DNA of 64,000 bases from Medakamo hakoo (GCA_026636295.1 CP089457.1:739001-803000), one strand, 5' to 3'; positions 40,436-53,745 are shown, numbered from the stretch's first letter. Notes: a model not told the origin generated them from the sequence alone. Translations and numbers: made by a program.

Positions 40436-41080
40436 TCAAATCATGGTCCGCCCGCGTCCGCCCCCACCCTCGCCACCGCTCCCAGGCGGGGGCGACGGCC
40501 ACGGCCTGGGCGCCCCCTCCCCGCCGAGGGGGGCGGGAGGACCCCCGCCCCCCTCCAACACCCGTCGCACCGCGGCCGCCGCGCCGCGCGGCGTCCAGGC
40601 GGCCGCCGCCGCGCCGGCCGCCTCGTCCAGCCGGGCCCTCAGCCCCGCGGCTTCCGCGGTCGCCGCCTGTGCCTGGGAAACAAGCTCAGCCCGGTCGGCG
40701 GCCCAGGCTGCCCGGTCGACCTGTGTTTTTTGGGTGTTTGTGTGTGTGTGTGCTCCATCCAGTCCAACAGGTGTGTGTTGCCTGGAGGGACGCATGCCTC
40801 GCCCGCCCGCCGCGGCCGCCGCCCCTCCGTCGTCCACCCACACCACCCTCACCTCATGCTGGCGTTTCAGGCTCAGCCTCCCCGCCGCCACCGCAAACGC
40901 CGCGCCCGCCAAAGCCGCATTCAGGATGAGGGAGCCGCGGCGCGAGACGTGGGCGCGCACGCGGGAGGGGAGAGGCGCACGTGGGCCCCCGCCGCCTGCT
41001 CCTCGCTGTAGGGCGTTGATGCGGGCTAGTGCCGCGTCCAAGTCTGAGGAGAGCTTGGCCAGGCGTGCGTCGTCCGTCAT
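40436..41080 (-). CDS. Small coiled-coil protein with one hydrophobic segment, unknown
   Basis: Exons 41080-40853 and 40720-40436 (GTGAGG...CAG, phase 0) predict 170 residues. The N-terminus is a short heptad-like helix (LAKLSSDLDAALARINALQ), followed by a hydrophobic segment of about 20 residues (SLILNAALAGAAFAVAAGRL). A second Ala/Glu-rich helix (WAADRAELVSQAQAATAEA) lies next, then a Pro/Gly-rich tail. I do not recognise a family. A small organelle-membrane protein would fit. The model is supported by good splice signals, a clean start and a position divergent from PRP16, but not by homology. Its start is 184 bases from the PRP16 start. Confidence 0.6.
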   Translation of the reverse strand: MTDDARLAKLSSDLDAALARINALQRGAGGGGPRAPLPSRVRAHVSRRGSLILNAALAGAAFAVAAGRLSLKRQHEVRVVWVDDGGAAAAAGGRGMRPSRQHTPVGLDGAHTHTNTQKTQVDRAAWAADRAELVSQAQAATAEAAGLRARLDEAAGAAAAAWTPRGAAAAVRRVLEGGGGPPAPLGGEGAPRPWPSPPPGSGGEGGGGRGRTMI

Positions 41081-41264
41081 TGTGGGGCCGTGTGTTTTTT
41101 TTCGCCCGCGGCTAGCGAGCGACGGCCGCGAACGCCGTTTTGGCGACCGATGCTTTCGCGTCACACTTTCCTTTCTCTCCTCCCACACGCGCCCGCACAC
41201 GCCTGGCTGTTGGGGACGGGGCTCATCGCGCCTCAGCGCGTGCGCCTGTCCGCCCAGCCAAGCC

Positions 41265-44200
41265 ATGGCGGACGGCCAGCCGCCGCCGCGCCCGCCGGCG
41301 GCGGCCGCGCCAACGCACCTGGCCGGCGCGGACGACGCCCAGCCCGCCGGCCTGCAACTGCGGGGCCCAGCTGCATCCACCCACGAGTTCCGGCGCCCGG
41401 AAGCCCGGCCCAGCCGCCTGGGTGAGTTGTGTGGGATGGGGCGGTGGTGATGTGGAGGCGGCGTGCGGGACGTGGGACGAAAACAGGGAGGGGGGGCCAT
41501 GCGCTCACGCCACCCACCACGCTCCCGACGCCCTCTCAACAGGCCTGGACGCCCTGGCCCGGGCCCAGCGAGAAGGGGCCGGCCCGCCCCCACAGCTGGA
41601 CGCCCTGGCCCGGGCCCAGCGAGAAGAGGCCGGCCCGCCCCCACCGTCGGACACCCGCCACCGTAGGGCGCTCGAGGAAGAAGAAGAAGAAGAAGAGGCG
41701 GCGGCGGGAGCCCGTCCGCCCTCGTCCGCTGGCCACCGCTCGGCGCACCAGCTCGCCCGCCACTACCGCCCGCCCCGCCTGGAGACGCCATCGCACGGCG
41801 GCGGCGTCCCGCCGTCTGCTGCCGCTGCCTTGGCCGCGCACCGGGCGGCGGCCCGGGACCGGGAGGGGCTGGCGTACGGTGGTGGCAGCGGCGGCGACCG
41901 TCGCCGCGACGACCGCCGCGACCGCGACCGCGACCGCGACCGGCGCGACGACGGCGGCGGCCGCCACCACCACCACCACCGCCACCACTCCCACAACCGG
42001 CGGCGGTCTCGTTCCCGGTCGCGCTCGCGCTCTCGGTCCCCGCGCCGGCGGCGGTATGAGGACGACGACGACGACCACCGGCGCGACGACCGGCGGCGCG
42101 ACGACCGGCGCGACCACCACCACCACCACCACGCCCGCCCACCCCCACCCCCGCCGCCGCGCTGGGATGGCCGGCCTTCGCGCGCGGATGAGTGGGCGGC
42201 CACTCCCGCGCGTAGAGGTGGTGGTGGGCCTGGTGCGCCGACGACCGGCGCCCGGTCCGACTGGCGGGCGACGCCCGGCCCGACGCCCGCCCGGCACGCG
42301 CCCCCACCCCCACCCCGCCCGCGCCGTCCGCCGTCCGTCTTGGGCGGCCCGTCATCTGCACACGCTCAACCGATCGACGACGAGGAGTACGCAGCGGACG
42401 CAGCCGCCGCGGACGCGGCCTGGTACGGCGGCGACGACGAGGGCGGCGGCCTGGCCGACGGCGGCGACGGCGGGTGGGGCGGGCCGCCGCCAGAGCAGGA
42501 CGCCGCCCTGGCCGCGCGCGTCGCGACCGCGTCCGCCCGCCTGCTGGGCCCGGACGGCCGCCCCCTGTCGCTGGCCGCCGCCCGGGCGGCCGCCCGGCGC
42601 CGGGACGCGGACGCGTGGGAGGAGGACCGGCTGGGCCGGGCCGGCGTCGGGCGCGGGCCGCGGCCGGGCGGCGGCGCCGACCCGCTGGCGGGCCTGGTGG
42701 ACGAAGACGCGCGGGCCGTCCTCCTGGTCCACGACGCCCGGCCGCCCTTCCTGGAGGGCCACGCGCTGCTGGCGACCGACAAAGTCGCCCGCCCGGCCCT
42801 GCCGCTGGCCGACCCCACGTCCGACATGGCCGTGACGGCGCGGACGGGGTCGGCGCTGGTCGCGTCTGTCCGCAAGGAGCGTGAAGCCGCCCAATCCCGC
42901 GCCCGTTTCTGGGAGGTGGCCGGCTCCAAGATGGGCGCGGTGACAGGCCTGACGGAAGCGGAAGCGGCTGAGGGCGCCGCCACCGAAGCCGCGCTCGTGG
43001 AAGCGGCGGACGGCGGCGGTGGCAAGCTGGCGGTGGGCGCGGATGGAGGGGAGGGCGGCGGCGGCGGGGCCACCAAACCACCCCCGCCCCCCTCCGCCGC
43101 CCACACCAACAAGTTTGCGCCGTCCATGCAAGCCGCCGGCGCCGCCGCCGCGTCCTCCACCTTTGCGAAGACCCGGTCCCTGGCCGAGCAGCGGGCCTTT
43201 TTGCCGGCGGCGGCGGTGCGGGACGACCTCATCCAGCTCGTCCGCGAGAACCAGGTCGTCGTCGTCGTCGGCGAGACGGGGTCGGGCAAGACCACCCAGC
43301 TCACTCAGTACCTGGCCGAGGCCGGCTTTTCGCGGGGTGGCAAGGGGCGCATCGGGTGCACGCAGCCGCGCCGGGTGGCGGCCATGAGCGTGGCCGCCCG
43401 CGTCGCGGCCGAAATGGGCGTCACACTCGGCACGACCGTGGGCTACGCCATCCGTTTCGAGGACGTCACGTCCGATGAAACGGTCATCAAGTACATGACG
43501 GACGGCGTCCTGCTGCGGGAAGCGGTGCGCGACCCGGACCTGGACGCGTATGCGGCGGTCATCATGGACGAAGCGCACGAGCGCGCGCTCAACACCGACG
43601 TCCTGTTCGGCATCCTGAAGGGCGTCGCGGCCCGGCGCCGGGACTTCAGGCTCGTCGTCACCTCCGCCACGCTGGACGCATCCAAGTTTGCGGCCTTCTT
43701 CGGCGGCGTGCCCGTCTTCACCATCCCGGGGCGGACGTTCCCCGTGGACGTGCTGTACGCGCGCACGCCCCAGGCCGACCCGGTCGAGGCCGCGGTCAAG
43801 CAGGCCCTGGCCGTGCACCTGGGCCACGCGCCGGGCGACGGCGACATCCTCATCTTTCTGACGGGCCAGGAAGAGATCGAGGCGGCCTGCTGGGCGCTGG
43901 CAGACCGCCTGGGCCGCGTCGACGGCGCGCCGCCCCTGCTCATCCTGCCGATCTACGCCAACCTGCCGGCCGACCTGCAGGCCAAGATTTTCGCGCCCGC
44001 CCCGGCCGGCGCCCGCAAGTGCGTCGTCGCCACCAACATCGCGGAGACGTCGCTGACCGTCGACGGCGTGCGGTACGTCATCGACCCGGGCTACTCCAAG
44101 CTGAAGGTGTACAACCCGCGCGTGGGCATGGACGCGTTGCAGGTGTTCCCCGCGTCGCGCGCGGCCGCCAACCAGCGCGCGGGCCGGGCGGGCCGGACGG

Positions 44201-45420
44201 GCCCCGGCACCTGCTGGCGGCTGTACACTGAAGCCGCGTACCGCACGGAAATGCTGGAAGCCACGATGCCGGAGATCCAGCGCACCAACCTGGGCAACGT
44301 CGCGCTCCTGCTCAAGTCGCTGGCCGTCGACGACTTGTTGGCCTTCGACTTCATGGACGCCCCGCCGCCCGCCAACCTGGCGACGTCGCTGTTCCAACTG
44401 TGGACGCTGGGCGCCCTGGACGCGGGCGGGCGGCTGACCAAGGTGGGGCGGGCCATGGCCGAGTTCCCGCTCGACCCGCCGCTCGGGCGCCTGCTGCTCG
44501 CCGGGTGCGAGGCCGGGTGCGGCGCGGAAGCGCTGACCATCGTCGCCATGCTGTCCGTGCCGCCCGTCTTTTTCCGGCCGCCCGACCGGGCGGCCGAGTC
44601 GGATGCGGCCCGCGAGAAGTTTGCCGTCCCCGAGTCCGACCACCTGACGCTGCTGCACGTCTACAACCAGTGGGACGCCGCCACGCGCGGCGGGTCGGCC
44701 CGCCCCGACTGGTGCGCGTCGCACTTCCTGCAGGCGAAAGCCCTGCGCAAGGCGCGGGAGGTGCGCGGCCAGCTCGCCGACTTGTGCGTGGCCCAACGCC
44801 TGCCCCTCACCTCTGCCGGCGGCGACTGGGATGGCGTGCGCCGGGCGGTGACGGCCGCCTACTTCACCAACGCCGCCAAGCTCAAGGGCATCGGCGAGTA
44901 CGTCAACTGCCGGAGCGGCGCGCCCGCGCACCTGCACCCGTCGTCCGCCCTGTACGGCCTGGGCTACGCGCCCGACTACGTCGTGTACCATGAGCTCGTC
45001 GCCACGACCAAGGAGTACATGCGGTGCGCGACGGCCGTCGAGCCCGAATGGCTGGCGGAGATGGGGCCGATGTTTTTTTCGGTCAAGCAGGTCGGCGGCG
45101 GCGGCGGCGGCGGCGGCGGGGGCAGCGCCCTGCTCGGCGGGGCGGGCGGCGGCGGCCAGATGCCCCTGCTGTCATCTGCACCCGCAGGGCCCGACCTGGC
45201 GTCCGCCCGCTTGCAACAGCGCCGGGCGGAGCGGGCGGCGGCCGCGGCCCTCGCGGCCGAAGCCGCTGCTGCGCAGGCGGAGCGCGCGGCGACGGCGGCG
45301 GCTGGGTCGGCCGCAGCGGCGGCGGCGGCGCGGGCGCGGCAGCGGTCGGCCATTGCGACTCCCGGGGCTGGGAGGCGGCCCGCGACGGAGGGCGCCAAGC
45401 GGCGGCACCTGGGGCTGTAG
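41265..45420 (+). CDS. PRP16: Pre-mRNA-splicing DEAH-box ATPase PRP16/DHX38
   Basis: Exons 41265-41421 and 41543-45420 (122-codon-size intron of 121 bases, phase 1) give 1344 residues. The N-terminus has the PRP16-specific THEFRRP block and [14 protein letters not shown], spliced across the intron. The helicase core has [10 protein letters not shown] (about 629), [16 protein letters not shown], the [12 protein letters not shown] box (726), [19 protein letters not shown] and [12 protein letters not shown]. The C-terminal HA2/OB domains include [19 protein letters not shown] and [13 protein letters not shown], as in PRP16. The ATPase remodels the spliceosome before the second step of splicing. 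Residues 145-290 hold an RS/RD- and His-rich disordered region. A 51-base tandem duplication repeats the [10 protein letters not shown] unit. Confidence 0.95.
41545..41646 (+). repeat. 51-bp tandem duplication at the start of PRP16 exon 2
   Basis: Copies 41545-41595 and 41596-41646 are almost identical and encode two [11 protein letters not shown](6) units of 17 residues. The unit copied is the conserved PRP16 motif next to the intron. Confidence 0.9.
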
Positions 45421-45459
45421 AGCGGCAGGCGGAGGAGGAGGCAGGGGGAGGCGCGGAGG

Positions 45460-45462
<3 letters not shown>

Positions 45463-45498
<36 letters not shown>

Positions 45499-45500
45499 TT
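45463..45500 (+). repeat. (TG)n microsatellite
   Basis: About 36 bases of TG lie 40 bases after the PRP16 stop, between the convergent PRP16 and SEN54 genes. Confidence 0.9.
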
Positions 45501-45540
45501 GCAGTTCCTGTGTGTGTGCGTTCCATTTTTCAGAGGGGGT

Positions 45541-47173
45541 TCACACGTCCGCCAACCGCACGCGGCGCAAGCCGAAGAAAGCAGCGCCCGATCCACCAGA
45601 AGCTAGTGCCCACCGCACGGGCGTGCCGGGCGGTGCTGCTGCGTCTGCGGCTCGCAACGCCGGCAGCGGCGGCGGCGCCCGGGCCGTGCCCGTCGTTTTG
45701 ACGACGCACGCGACGGGCGCGGGGCGCCGCCGCGCAAAGGACGCACAACACCTGTAGACGTCGAATCCCGGCGCGGACGCAGATGCGGCGGCGCCTGGTG
45801 CGGCCCAGTCATCGTCGGCCGCGGGCGTTTCGGGGAAGGGGCGCAGGAAGGGCAGGCCGGGCGGTGGCGGCGGGCGCGGGCGGGGCGCGGGCGGCGGGCG
45901 GGCGGCCTGTCCCACGCTCCGGGCCGCGGCCGCCGCCGCCGCAAACTCGGCCGGGCTGACGACCTGCGCGCGCGGTGCCGCTGCTGCGGCTTCAACCGCT
46001 GCTGCTGCCGGGATCCAGGGGTGGGAGGCGTCCGCCGCGGCCGGCCACCAGGCCTGGTGCGTGGGCGGCGGGGGCGGCGACGACGTCGGCGGCGGTGCCG
46101 TGCGCGCGCGCTTGGCTGGCGGCGGGCGGCAGGCGCCGGTGGAAAGCACGGTCGGCGCCCGCGCGGCGGGCGCGCCTGCGGCCGCGGACGTCGCGGCGGT
46201 CGCGGCGCCCACGTCCTCGCCTCCAGCCCCACCCGGGCGGCCGTCCGCCCACCCGGGCCCGGCCCAGCTAGCGCCCGGGTGCGCGCCCGGCGGCAGCGTC
46301 CACAGCGCGGGCGACCGGCGGACGATGAACCCGGCGCGCATCAGGCTGGCGTACGACCGGCCGGCCCCGGCCGGCCCAGCGCCGCACACCGCCGCTAAAG
46401 TGGTGGCTTCCTGTGCAGACGCGACGCGGGACGCGCCCGGGCGCGGCGCGGCCAAGTCCGGCAGCGGCGCGGACGCCGGCCCGGACCCGCACCCGCCGCC
46501 GCCGCCGACGTCGCCGCCTCCGAGGATGAGGGCCGCGTCGCCCCGGTCCACCAGGAAAGCGGCTTCCTCCGGGTGCAGGGCCACCCGCCCGCGGTGGGTG
46601 ACGCCCATGCGGGGGAGGAGTTTGCAGCGCGGCGGGCCCGTGGGCGCGGCCCGGGCGGCCGGCCGCCAAAATGCGAGCGTCATGTCGCGGCTAGGTTTTG
46701 TGGCGCGCGGGGGATGGGGAAGAAGGCTGCCTCGTAAAAAGAAGAACCCCGAAAAGCGTCGCGTTGCCGTCGTCGGCCCGTCCGCCCTCCCAACCTCTCC
46801 ACGCTTACCTGCCGCGGGGCGCTGCCCACGCCGCGTGCATGGCGTCCAGCTTGGCTTTCAGGATGGCCGCGTCGTCGGGTGCGTCGTCAGCTTCGGCGGG
46901 GGATGGTGCTTGGTCGGGGTCGGCCGCAGCGCTCGCTGCGCCTCCATCGCCGCCCGCAGCCCCAGCCGGCGGCCGTCCACCGGGCGCCTCCCGCTTCATG
47001 CCGCCCCGCTTAAATATGGACGAGTCCGGCCGGTGGACGGCGTAGACGGCGGCGAGCGTGGGCGGGAGGGGGGCGGATGCGGGCGGCGGCGGCGCGACGA
47101 CGGCCGCGGCCGCATTGGACCGCGAAGGCCGTGCGCCGGCGTCGCCGGACGCGGGCGGGTCGCCGGTCGGCAT
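45541..47173 (-). CDS. SEN54: tRNA-splicing endonuclease subunit SEN54
   Basis: Exons 47173-46809 and 46690-45541 join (GTAAGC donor, CTAG acceptor) to 504 residues. The SEN54 N-terminal domain is recognisable: LLPRMGVTHRGRVALHPEEAAFLVDRGD, cut here to its core RVALHPEEAAFLVDRGD, and SYASLMRAGFIVRRSPALW. The C-terminus shows FDVYRCCASFARRRPAPVACVV, WALASGGSGAAFFGLRRV, as in TSEN54. SEN54 is the structural partner of the catalytic SEN2 in the tetramer that cuts introns from pre-tRNAs. The middle is a long Pro/Ala/Gly-rich linker, normal for the family. A start at 47173 gives an N-terminus with DSSIFKRGG, also seen near the start of homologues. Confidence 0.83.
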
Positions 47174-47328
47174 TGGGCGGGCGGGCGTAGAGCGGAGCTG
47201 TGCTTCCGCAGGGGGGTGGGGGAAACGGGCTCCCCGGCCCGTCCGCGCCGCTGCAAAGACTAGACAATGACAAGCGGCCGCGAACTCTCCATCCCATCTA
47301 CTCTGTCTCTCCCTCTCTCTCCCTCCCT

Positions 47329-48905
<1,577 letters not shown>

Positions 48906-49052
48906 GGATGGTTTTGTTCTTTCGTCTCTTGCGTTCGTCGGAGTGACGGGCGGAGGGCGGACGCGCTCCCGTCTCTCACTCTGCTTCGCGCCGCGCGGCG
49001 CGAAGCATTTTTTTTTTTGCGGACGAAAGCAAGGCAGCCTTGCACAGCAACC
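48906..49052. promoter_or_regulatory. Shared divergent promoter region (PTGES2-like / SMC6)
   Basis: 147 bases between divergent starts. It contains a short inverted repeat (CGCGCCGCGCGGCGCG) at about 48990-49005 and a T run. No TATA box is evident. Confidence 0.45.
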
Positions 49053-52000
49053 ATGCCACCCCGGCGACAGGTACGCAGTCGTCCACACTCGCCGCATGCG
49101 GGAGAATAGGGCTGCAGACGGCGGCGTGCCATTGCTTTCGCGGGTTCCGTGCCTCGCGCCGCTTCAATGCTCGCGCCTTCCCATTCCCTCCCACCCACAC
49201 AGAAACGCGCCGCCGGCCCTCCCCCACCCGCTGATGAGGAGGACGATGGCGGCGGCGTCGTCCCGTCCCGACCGCCGAAACGCACGCGCGGCGGCGGCGG
49301 CAGCAACGACGGCGCGGCCGCCGTGCCGCGCACGCGCCGCGGCGCACACGCCGCCGAAGACCCGGCTTCCCCACTCCGCCCGCCCTCGTCCGATGAGAAC
49401 GCGGCGCCGGCGGACGGACGGGCCAAGCGCGGCCGTGATGGTGGTGGGCGTGAAGAAGAAGGCGAGGAACCACGGGTGAGTCTGGCGAAGCATTGGCGAG
49501 CGGCCGTGCGCGGCGTGCGCGCTTTGCCTCTCCTTTCGTTCGCCCTGCCTCAACCATCCATCCATCCATCCAGCAGCCGTCCACGTCCGCCCTGACCGTG
49601 TCCGAGACGGAGGACGAGGACACGCCTGACGACGGCGATGACGACGGCGGCGGTGGCCCACCACTGCCGCGGCGTGACAGGCGTGCCGGCGGGCCCGCCG
49701 CGGACGCGGGCGGGGGCGGCGGCGAGGACGGCGGCGCCGCTCAGCCACCACCCCGCGGCCGGTCCGCTGCCGCCGCCGCCGCCCCTGCGTCCGCGGCGCC
49801 GGCGCTCGCCCGTCCACCCCCGCCCCACCTCACCGGCTTTTCCGCGGGCCAGGTCACGCGCGTCGAACTCACCAACTTCATGTGCCACCGCCACTTTGCG
49901 CTCGACTTCTGCCCGCACGTCAACTTTGTGTCCGGCGCCAACGGGTCCGGCAAGTCCGCCGTGCTCCAGGCCATGCAGCTGGTGCTGGGCGCCGCTGCCC
50001 GTGCGACCGGCCGCGCGTCGTCCGTCGGCGGCCTCGTCCGCACGGGCGCGTCCGAAGCCCGCATCCGCATCACGCTTGCCAACACGGGGCCCGACGCGCA
50101 CCGCCCGGCCGACCTGGGCGCCGCCATCTCCATCGAACGCCGCATGGCCCGGGCGGGGGGCGGGGGGTGGACCCTGCGCAACGCGGTCAGTGGCGCCGTC
50201 CTGTCCACCCGCCGGTCGGACGTGGACGAGCTGCTGGACGCGCTCGCGATCGACGCGACCAACCCGGTCGCGGTCATGACGCAGGACGTCGCCCGCTCCT
50301 TCTTGGGCGGCGGCGGCGCGGGCGCCGGGTCGGCCGCCAAGTTTGCCATTTACATGAAGGCGACGCTGCTCGGCCGGGCGGAGGCGGCCCTGGCGTCCGC
50401 GCGGGCGGCGGTGAAGGAAAACCGGCGGCTGCTGGGGGAGGAGGGCGCGCGCGTGGCCGCGCAGCGGTCCAAAGTCGAGGAAGTGGAGGCCGCCCTGGAA
50501 CGGGCGCGCGCGCTGGTGGGCGCGCGCGAGCGGGCTGACGCCGTCGACAAGGCGTGCGCCTGGCGCGTGGCGGACGTGGCGGCGGCTGGGCTGGCGACGG
50601 CGGTCGACCGCCTGGAGCGCAGCCTGCCCGAGGAGGTTGCGGACGCGGAGGCGGAGGTGGCGGCCGCGTCGGCCGCCGCGTCCGACGCGTCCGCCCGGCT
50701 GGCAGCCGTGGCGGACGCGGTCGGCGCCGAAGAAGCGCTGGTTGAAGCTGCCGCCCGGCTGACGGCTGCCACCGACGCGGCCAAAGCCGCCAAAAAAGCG
50801 GCGACGGCCGCGCGCCGGGCGGCCGAGAAAGCGGCGCGCGAAGCGGCCGCGGCGGAGCGAGCCGCGGACGAGGCGGAAGCCGAGGAAGACGCGGCCGCGA
50901 CCAACGCGGCGGCAGGCGCGTCGGCCGACGACCCGGCCGACGCCGGCCCGGCCGCCGAGCTGGCGGCGGCCAAAGCGCGCGCGACCGCGGCCGCGGCCAC
51001 AAAGCTCGCGGCGGCCGACGCGCTGCGCGCGGCCAAGGCCGCGGAGCAGGCCGGGCGCGAAGCCTTTGAGGCCGCGTCCGACGAGGCCCGGACCCTGGCC
51101 GTGGCCGCCCGCGAAGCTCGGGACGCGGCCAAAGCGGCGGCGGCGGCCGTGCGGGCGGGCGGGCGTGGAGGCGAGCGCGGCAGCAGCGCCGCGGGCGCGG
51201 CCGCGTTTTTCGGTGGCCCGCCCGCGTCTCGCCTGGCCGCCGACCTCGCGGCGGGGCGGGTCCGCGGCACGCGCCCCGGCCGCGTGTACGGCCCCCTGGG
51301 CGCGGCCATCGCCTCCATCCAAGACGAGCAGACGTGGGCGCCCGCCCTGGGCTCCGTCCTCCACCCGCGCCTGCTTGAAGCGTGGCTGGCCGGCTCGGGC
51401 GACGACGCGCGCGCGCTCCGCGAGCACTGCAAGGCCCGCCCGGCCGACTGGCCGCGCGGGCCGCCGCCGGTCGTGGTGACGGCCATGGGCGCGCCCGCCT
51501 ACAATGTCCCGGTGCTGCGCGGCCGGGACGGCGGCGCCCTGCGCTCGGTCCTGTCGCTGCTGGGGTGGGACGCGCACGCGCCCGCGGCCGCGCGCAACGC
51601 GCTCGTCGACCAGGCCCACATCGAGGCCGTGGCCCTGGCGCACACCCTGGACGACGCGCACGCGGCCGTCCGCGCCGGGCCGGCCGTGTACGGCGCCCTC
51701 CTGCCCGACGGCGACACGGTGCGGGCCCAGGGCGCGACGGTGACGGTGACGCCGGCCCAACGCTTTGTAGGCGGCGGCGGTGGCGCCGCGGCGGGCGGCC
51801 CGTCCGCCAGCGCCTTTGCCCCGCGGTCCGCCGCCCCCAGTGGCCTGGCCGCCCGCTTTGCCGCCGCCGCTGCCGCCCGATCCGCCGAAGTCGAAGCTCG
51901 GGCTGCGGCGGCCGCCCTGGCGGCCGCGGCGGCCGAGCGTGCGGCGGCCGAGGGCGTCCTGGCGAGCGCGGAAGCCGCGACCGCGCGGGCCATGTCCCAC

Positions 52001-52513
52001 TACAAAGTCGCCGCGGGCGAGGAAGCGGCAGCCGACGCCCACCTGGCGTCCCTGCGCATCGCCGCCACCCAGGTCGTGCCTGGCGGCGGCGGCGACGGCG
52101 CCGCGGGCGCGGCCGCGACGCTGCGGCGTGTGGCCGAAGCTGCGCGGGCGGCCGCGTCGCGTCACGACGCCGCCGCCGCCGCGGCTCAAGCCGCGGCCCT
52201 GGCCAAGGCGGCTGACGTGGACGCGGCCCGGGCCGGGCTGGAACGCCTGCAAGCCGCCGGCGCGGCTGCCGACGGCGAGCTGGGCGGGCTGCAAGACGCC
52301 GCGGCGGCCGCGGACGAGCGGTGCGACGCCGCGCGCGCGGCCCTCGCCCGCCTGCGGGCGGAGGGCGCCGCCTTGGCGGCGCAGCGCGCGGCCCTGGAAG
52401 AAGACGTGGCCCAAGCCGCCGCGTTCGCGGTGGAAGTCTGCCCGGAAGCCGAAGCCCGGGCGGCGTTGGAGGCCCTGCGCGCAGAGGGCGAGGTGTTTGG
52501 CCGGCCGGGCGGC

Positions 52514-52545
<32 letters not shown>

Positions 52546-53017
52546 GGGTGGCCGCGCGCGCGGTGGCGGCGGCCGCCGTCGCGCCGACGCCGACGCCGCC
52601 GCCCCCGATGGCGACGCCCGCCCGCCCCCACTGACCGCGGCCGAAGAAATGGAAGCCCTCAACGCCGCGTCCGCGCGCCTGCGGGCCACCCTGGCCGCGG
52701 CCGCGGCCGAGCCTGGCGGGCCGGGCGGCGCGACGCCGTCCGAACTGCAGGGCGTCCTCGACCGACTGCGCCCGGACGCGGACGCCGCGGCGGCCCGCCT
52801 GGCCGCCCACGAAGACAGCGCGGCCGCCGTGGAGGCCGGGTACAGGGTGCGCAAGCGCGAGCTGCGCCGCATGTGCGGCGCCGTGCGCGAGCAGGTCGGC
52901 GCGTCCTTCCGCAAGTACATGGCCCGCAAGGGCCACCTGGGCCAGGTGACCGTCGACCACTGCGCCCGCACGCTGGACATCGCGGTCACGGTGTCGGGCG
53001 GTGGGGCGGTGCTGGCG

Positions 53018-53088
<71 letters not shown>

Positions 53089-53524
53089 CGGTCCGCCTGG
53101 CGGCAATCTGCCGCCGCCGGGCGCGCCGGCGGCCGGCGGCGCGCGGGTCAAAGACCTGCGCCAGCTGTCTGGCGGCGAACGCTCCTTTGCGACCGTGTCC
53201 TTCGCCCTGGCGCTGGGCGAGCTGACGCACTCCCCCTTCCGGGCCATGGACGAGTTCGACGTCTTCATGGACGCGGTCGCCCGCCGGGTCGCCATGGCCT
53301 CCCTGTTCGAGGCGGCCGCGGCCGCGCCCGGCCTGCAGTTTCTGTTCCTGACGCCCCAGGACGTGAGCGCGGTGGAGGAGGCGCGGGCGCACCTGGCCGC
53401 CAACGGCATTGCCCTGCCCGACGGCTTTGTGCGGGTCATGGTCATGCCCCGGCCGCGGCCGGCGGGCGGGCGTGGGCGGGCGCGGCTGACGGACGAAGGC
53501 GGCGGCGGCGGCGGTGATAAGTGA
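49053..53524 (+). CDS. SMC6: SMC6, ATPase of the SMC5/6 DNA-repair complex
   Basis: Exons 49053-49070, 49203-49475 and 49574-53524 (all phase 0) give 1413 residues; the last acceptor is a CAGCAG pair. After a basic, NLS-like N-terminus the head begins VTRVELTNFMCHRHFALDF with Walker A GANGSGKSAVLQ (about 218) and the MTQDVARSFL block, both SMC6-like. Very Ala/Glu/Lys-rich coiled coils flank a hinge at about 640-840 (RPGRVYGPLGAAIA, ERSQ-like PAPVVVTAMGAP region). The C-terminal head has the signature LSGGERSFATVSFALALGE (1295) and the SMC6-type Walker B FRAMDEFDVFMD. With SMC5 it acts in recombination repair and replication fork stability. Two long poly-Gly tracts lie before the C-terminal head; the protein is longer than the usual 1050-1150. 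Confidence 0.94.
53020..53100 (+). repeat. (GGC)n tract coding for poly-Gly in SMC6
   Basis: About 27 GGC/GGT codons encode an uninterrupted glycine run inserted just before the C-terminal signature motif. A shorter one lies at about 52513-52550. Confidence 0.9.
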
Positions 53525-53621
53525 GTGTGTGTGGTGCGGGGAGGGAGGAGGGGGGGAGCGCCCCCGCGCCTCCCTGCAAAGACTCCTTCTTGATGCCTGC
53601 CTGGTAGAGGTCAATCATCCT

Positions 53622-53626
53622 TTACA
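53622..53626 (-). promoter_or_regulatory. TGTAA poly(A) signal of the small secreted-protein gene
   Basis: On the minus strand TGTAA lies 120 bases after the stop at 53746-53748. Confidence 0.5.
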
Positions 53627-53745
53627 CACGCGCACGCGGGGTGGTGGTGGTGGGCGGGCGGGCGGGAGAGTGGGGTTGTCCACCGCCGCCCCCCCCTTCT
53701 GCCCGCCTCCCCACACCCCCCGTTGCAGCAAACCACCACCACCTC

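Noticed and set aside
42352-44991. Antisense open frame of about 880 codons opposite PRP16
   Set aside because: Mirror of the DEAH helicase codons with His/Arg/Gly-rich junk composition; no domain.
49550-53614. Long antisense open frame of about 1350 codons opposite SMC6
   Set aside because: It is a shadow of the SMC6 coding strand in GC-rich codons, has no recognisable domain, and the plus-strand frame contains all SMC6 motifs.
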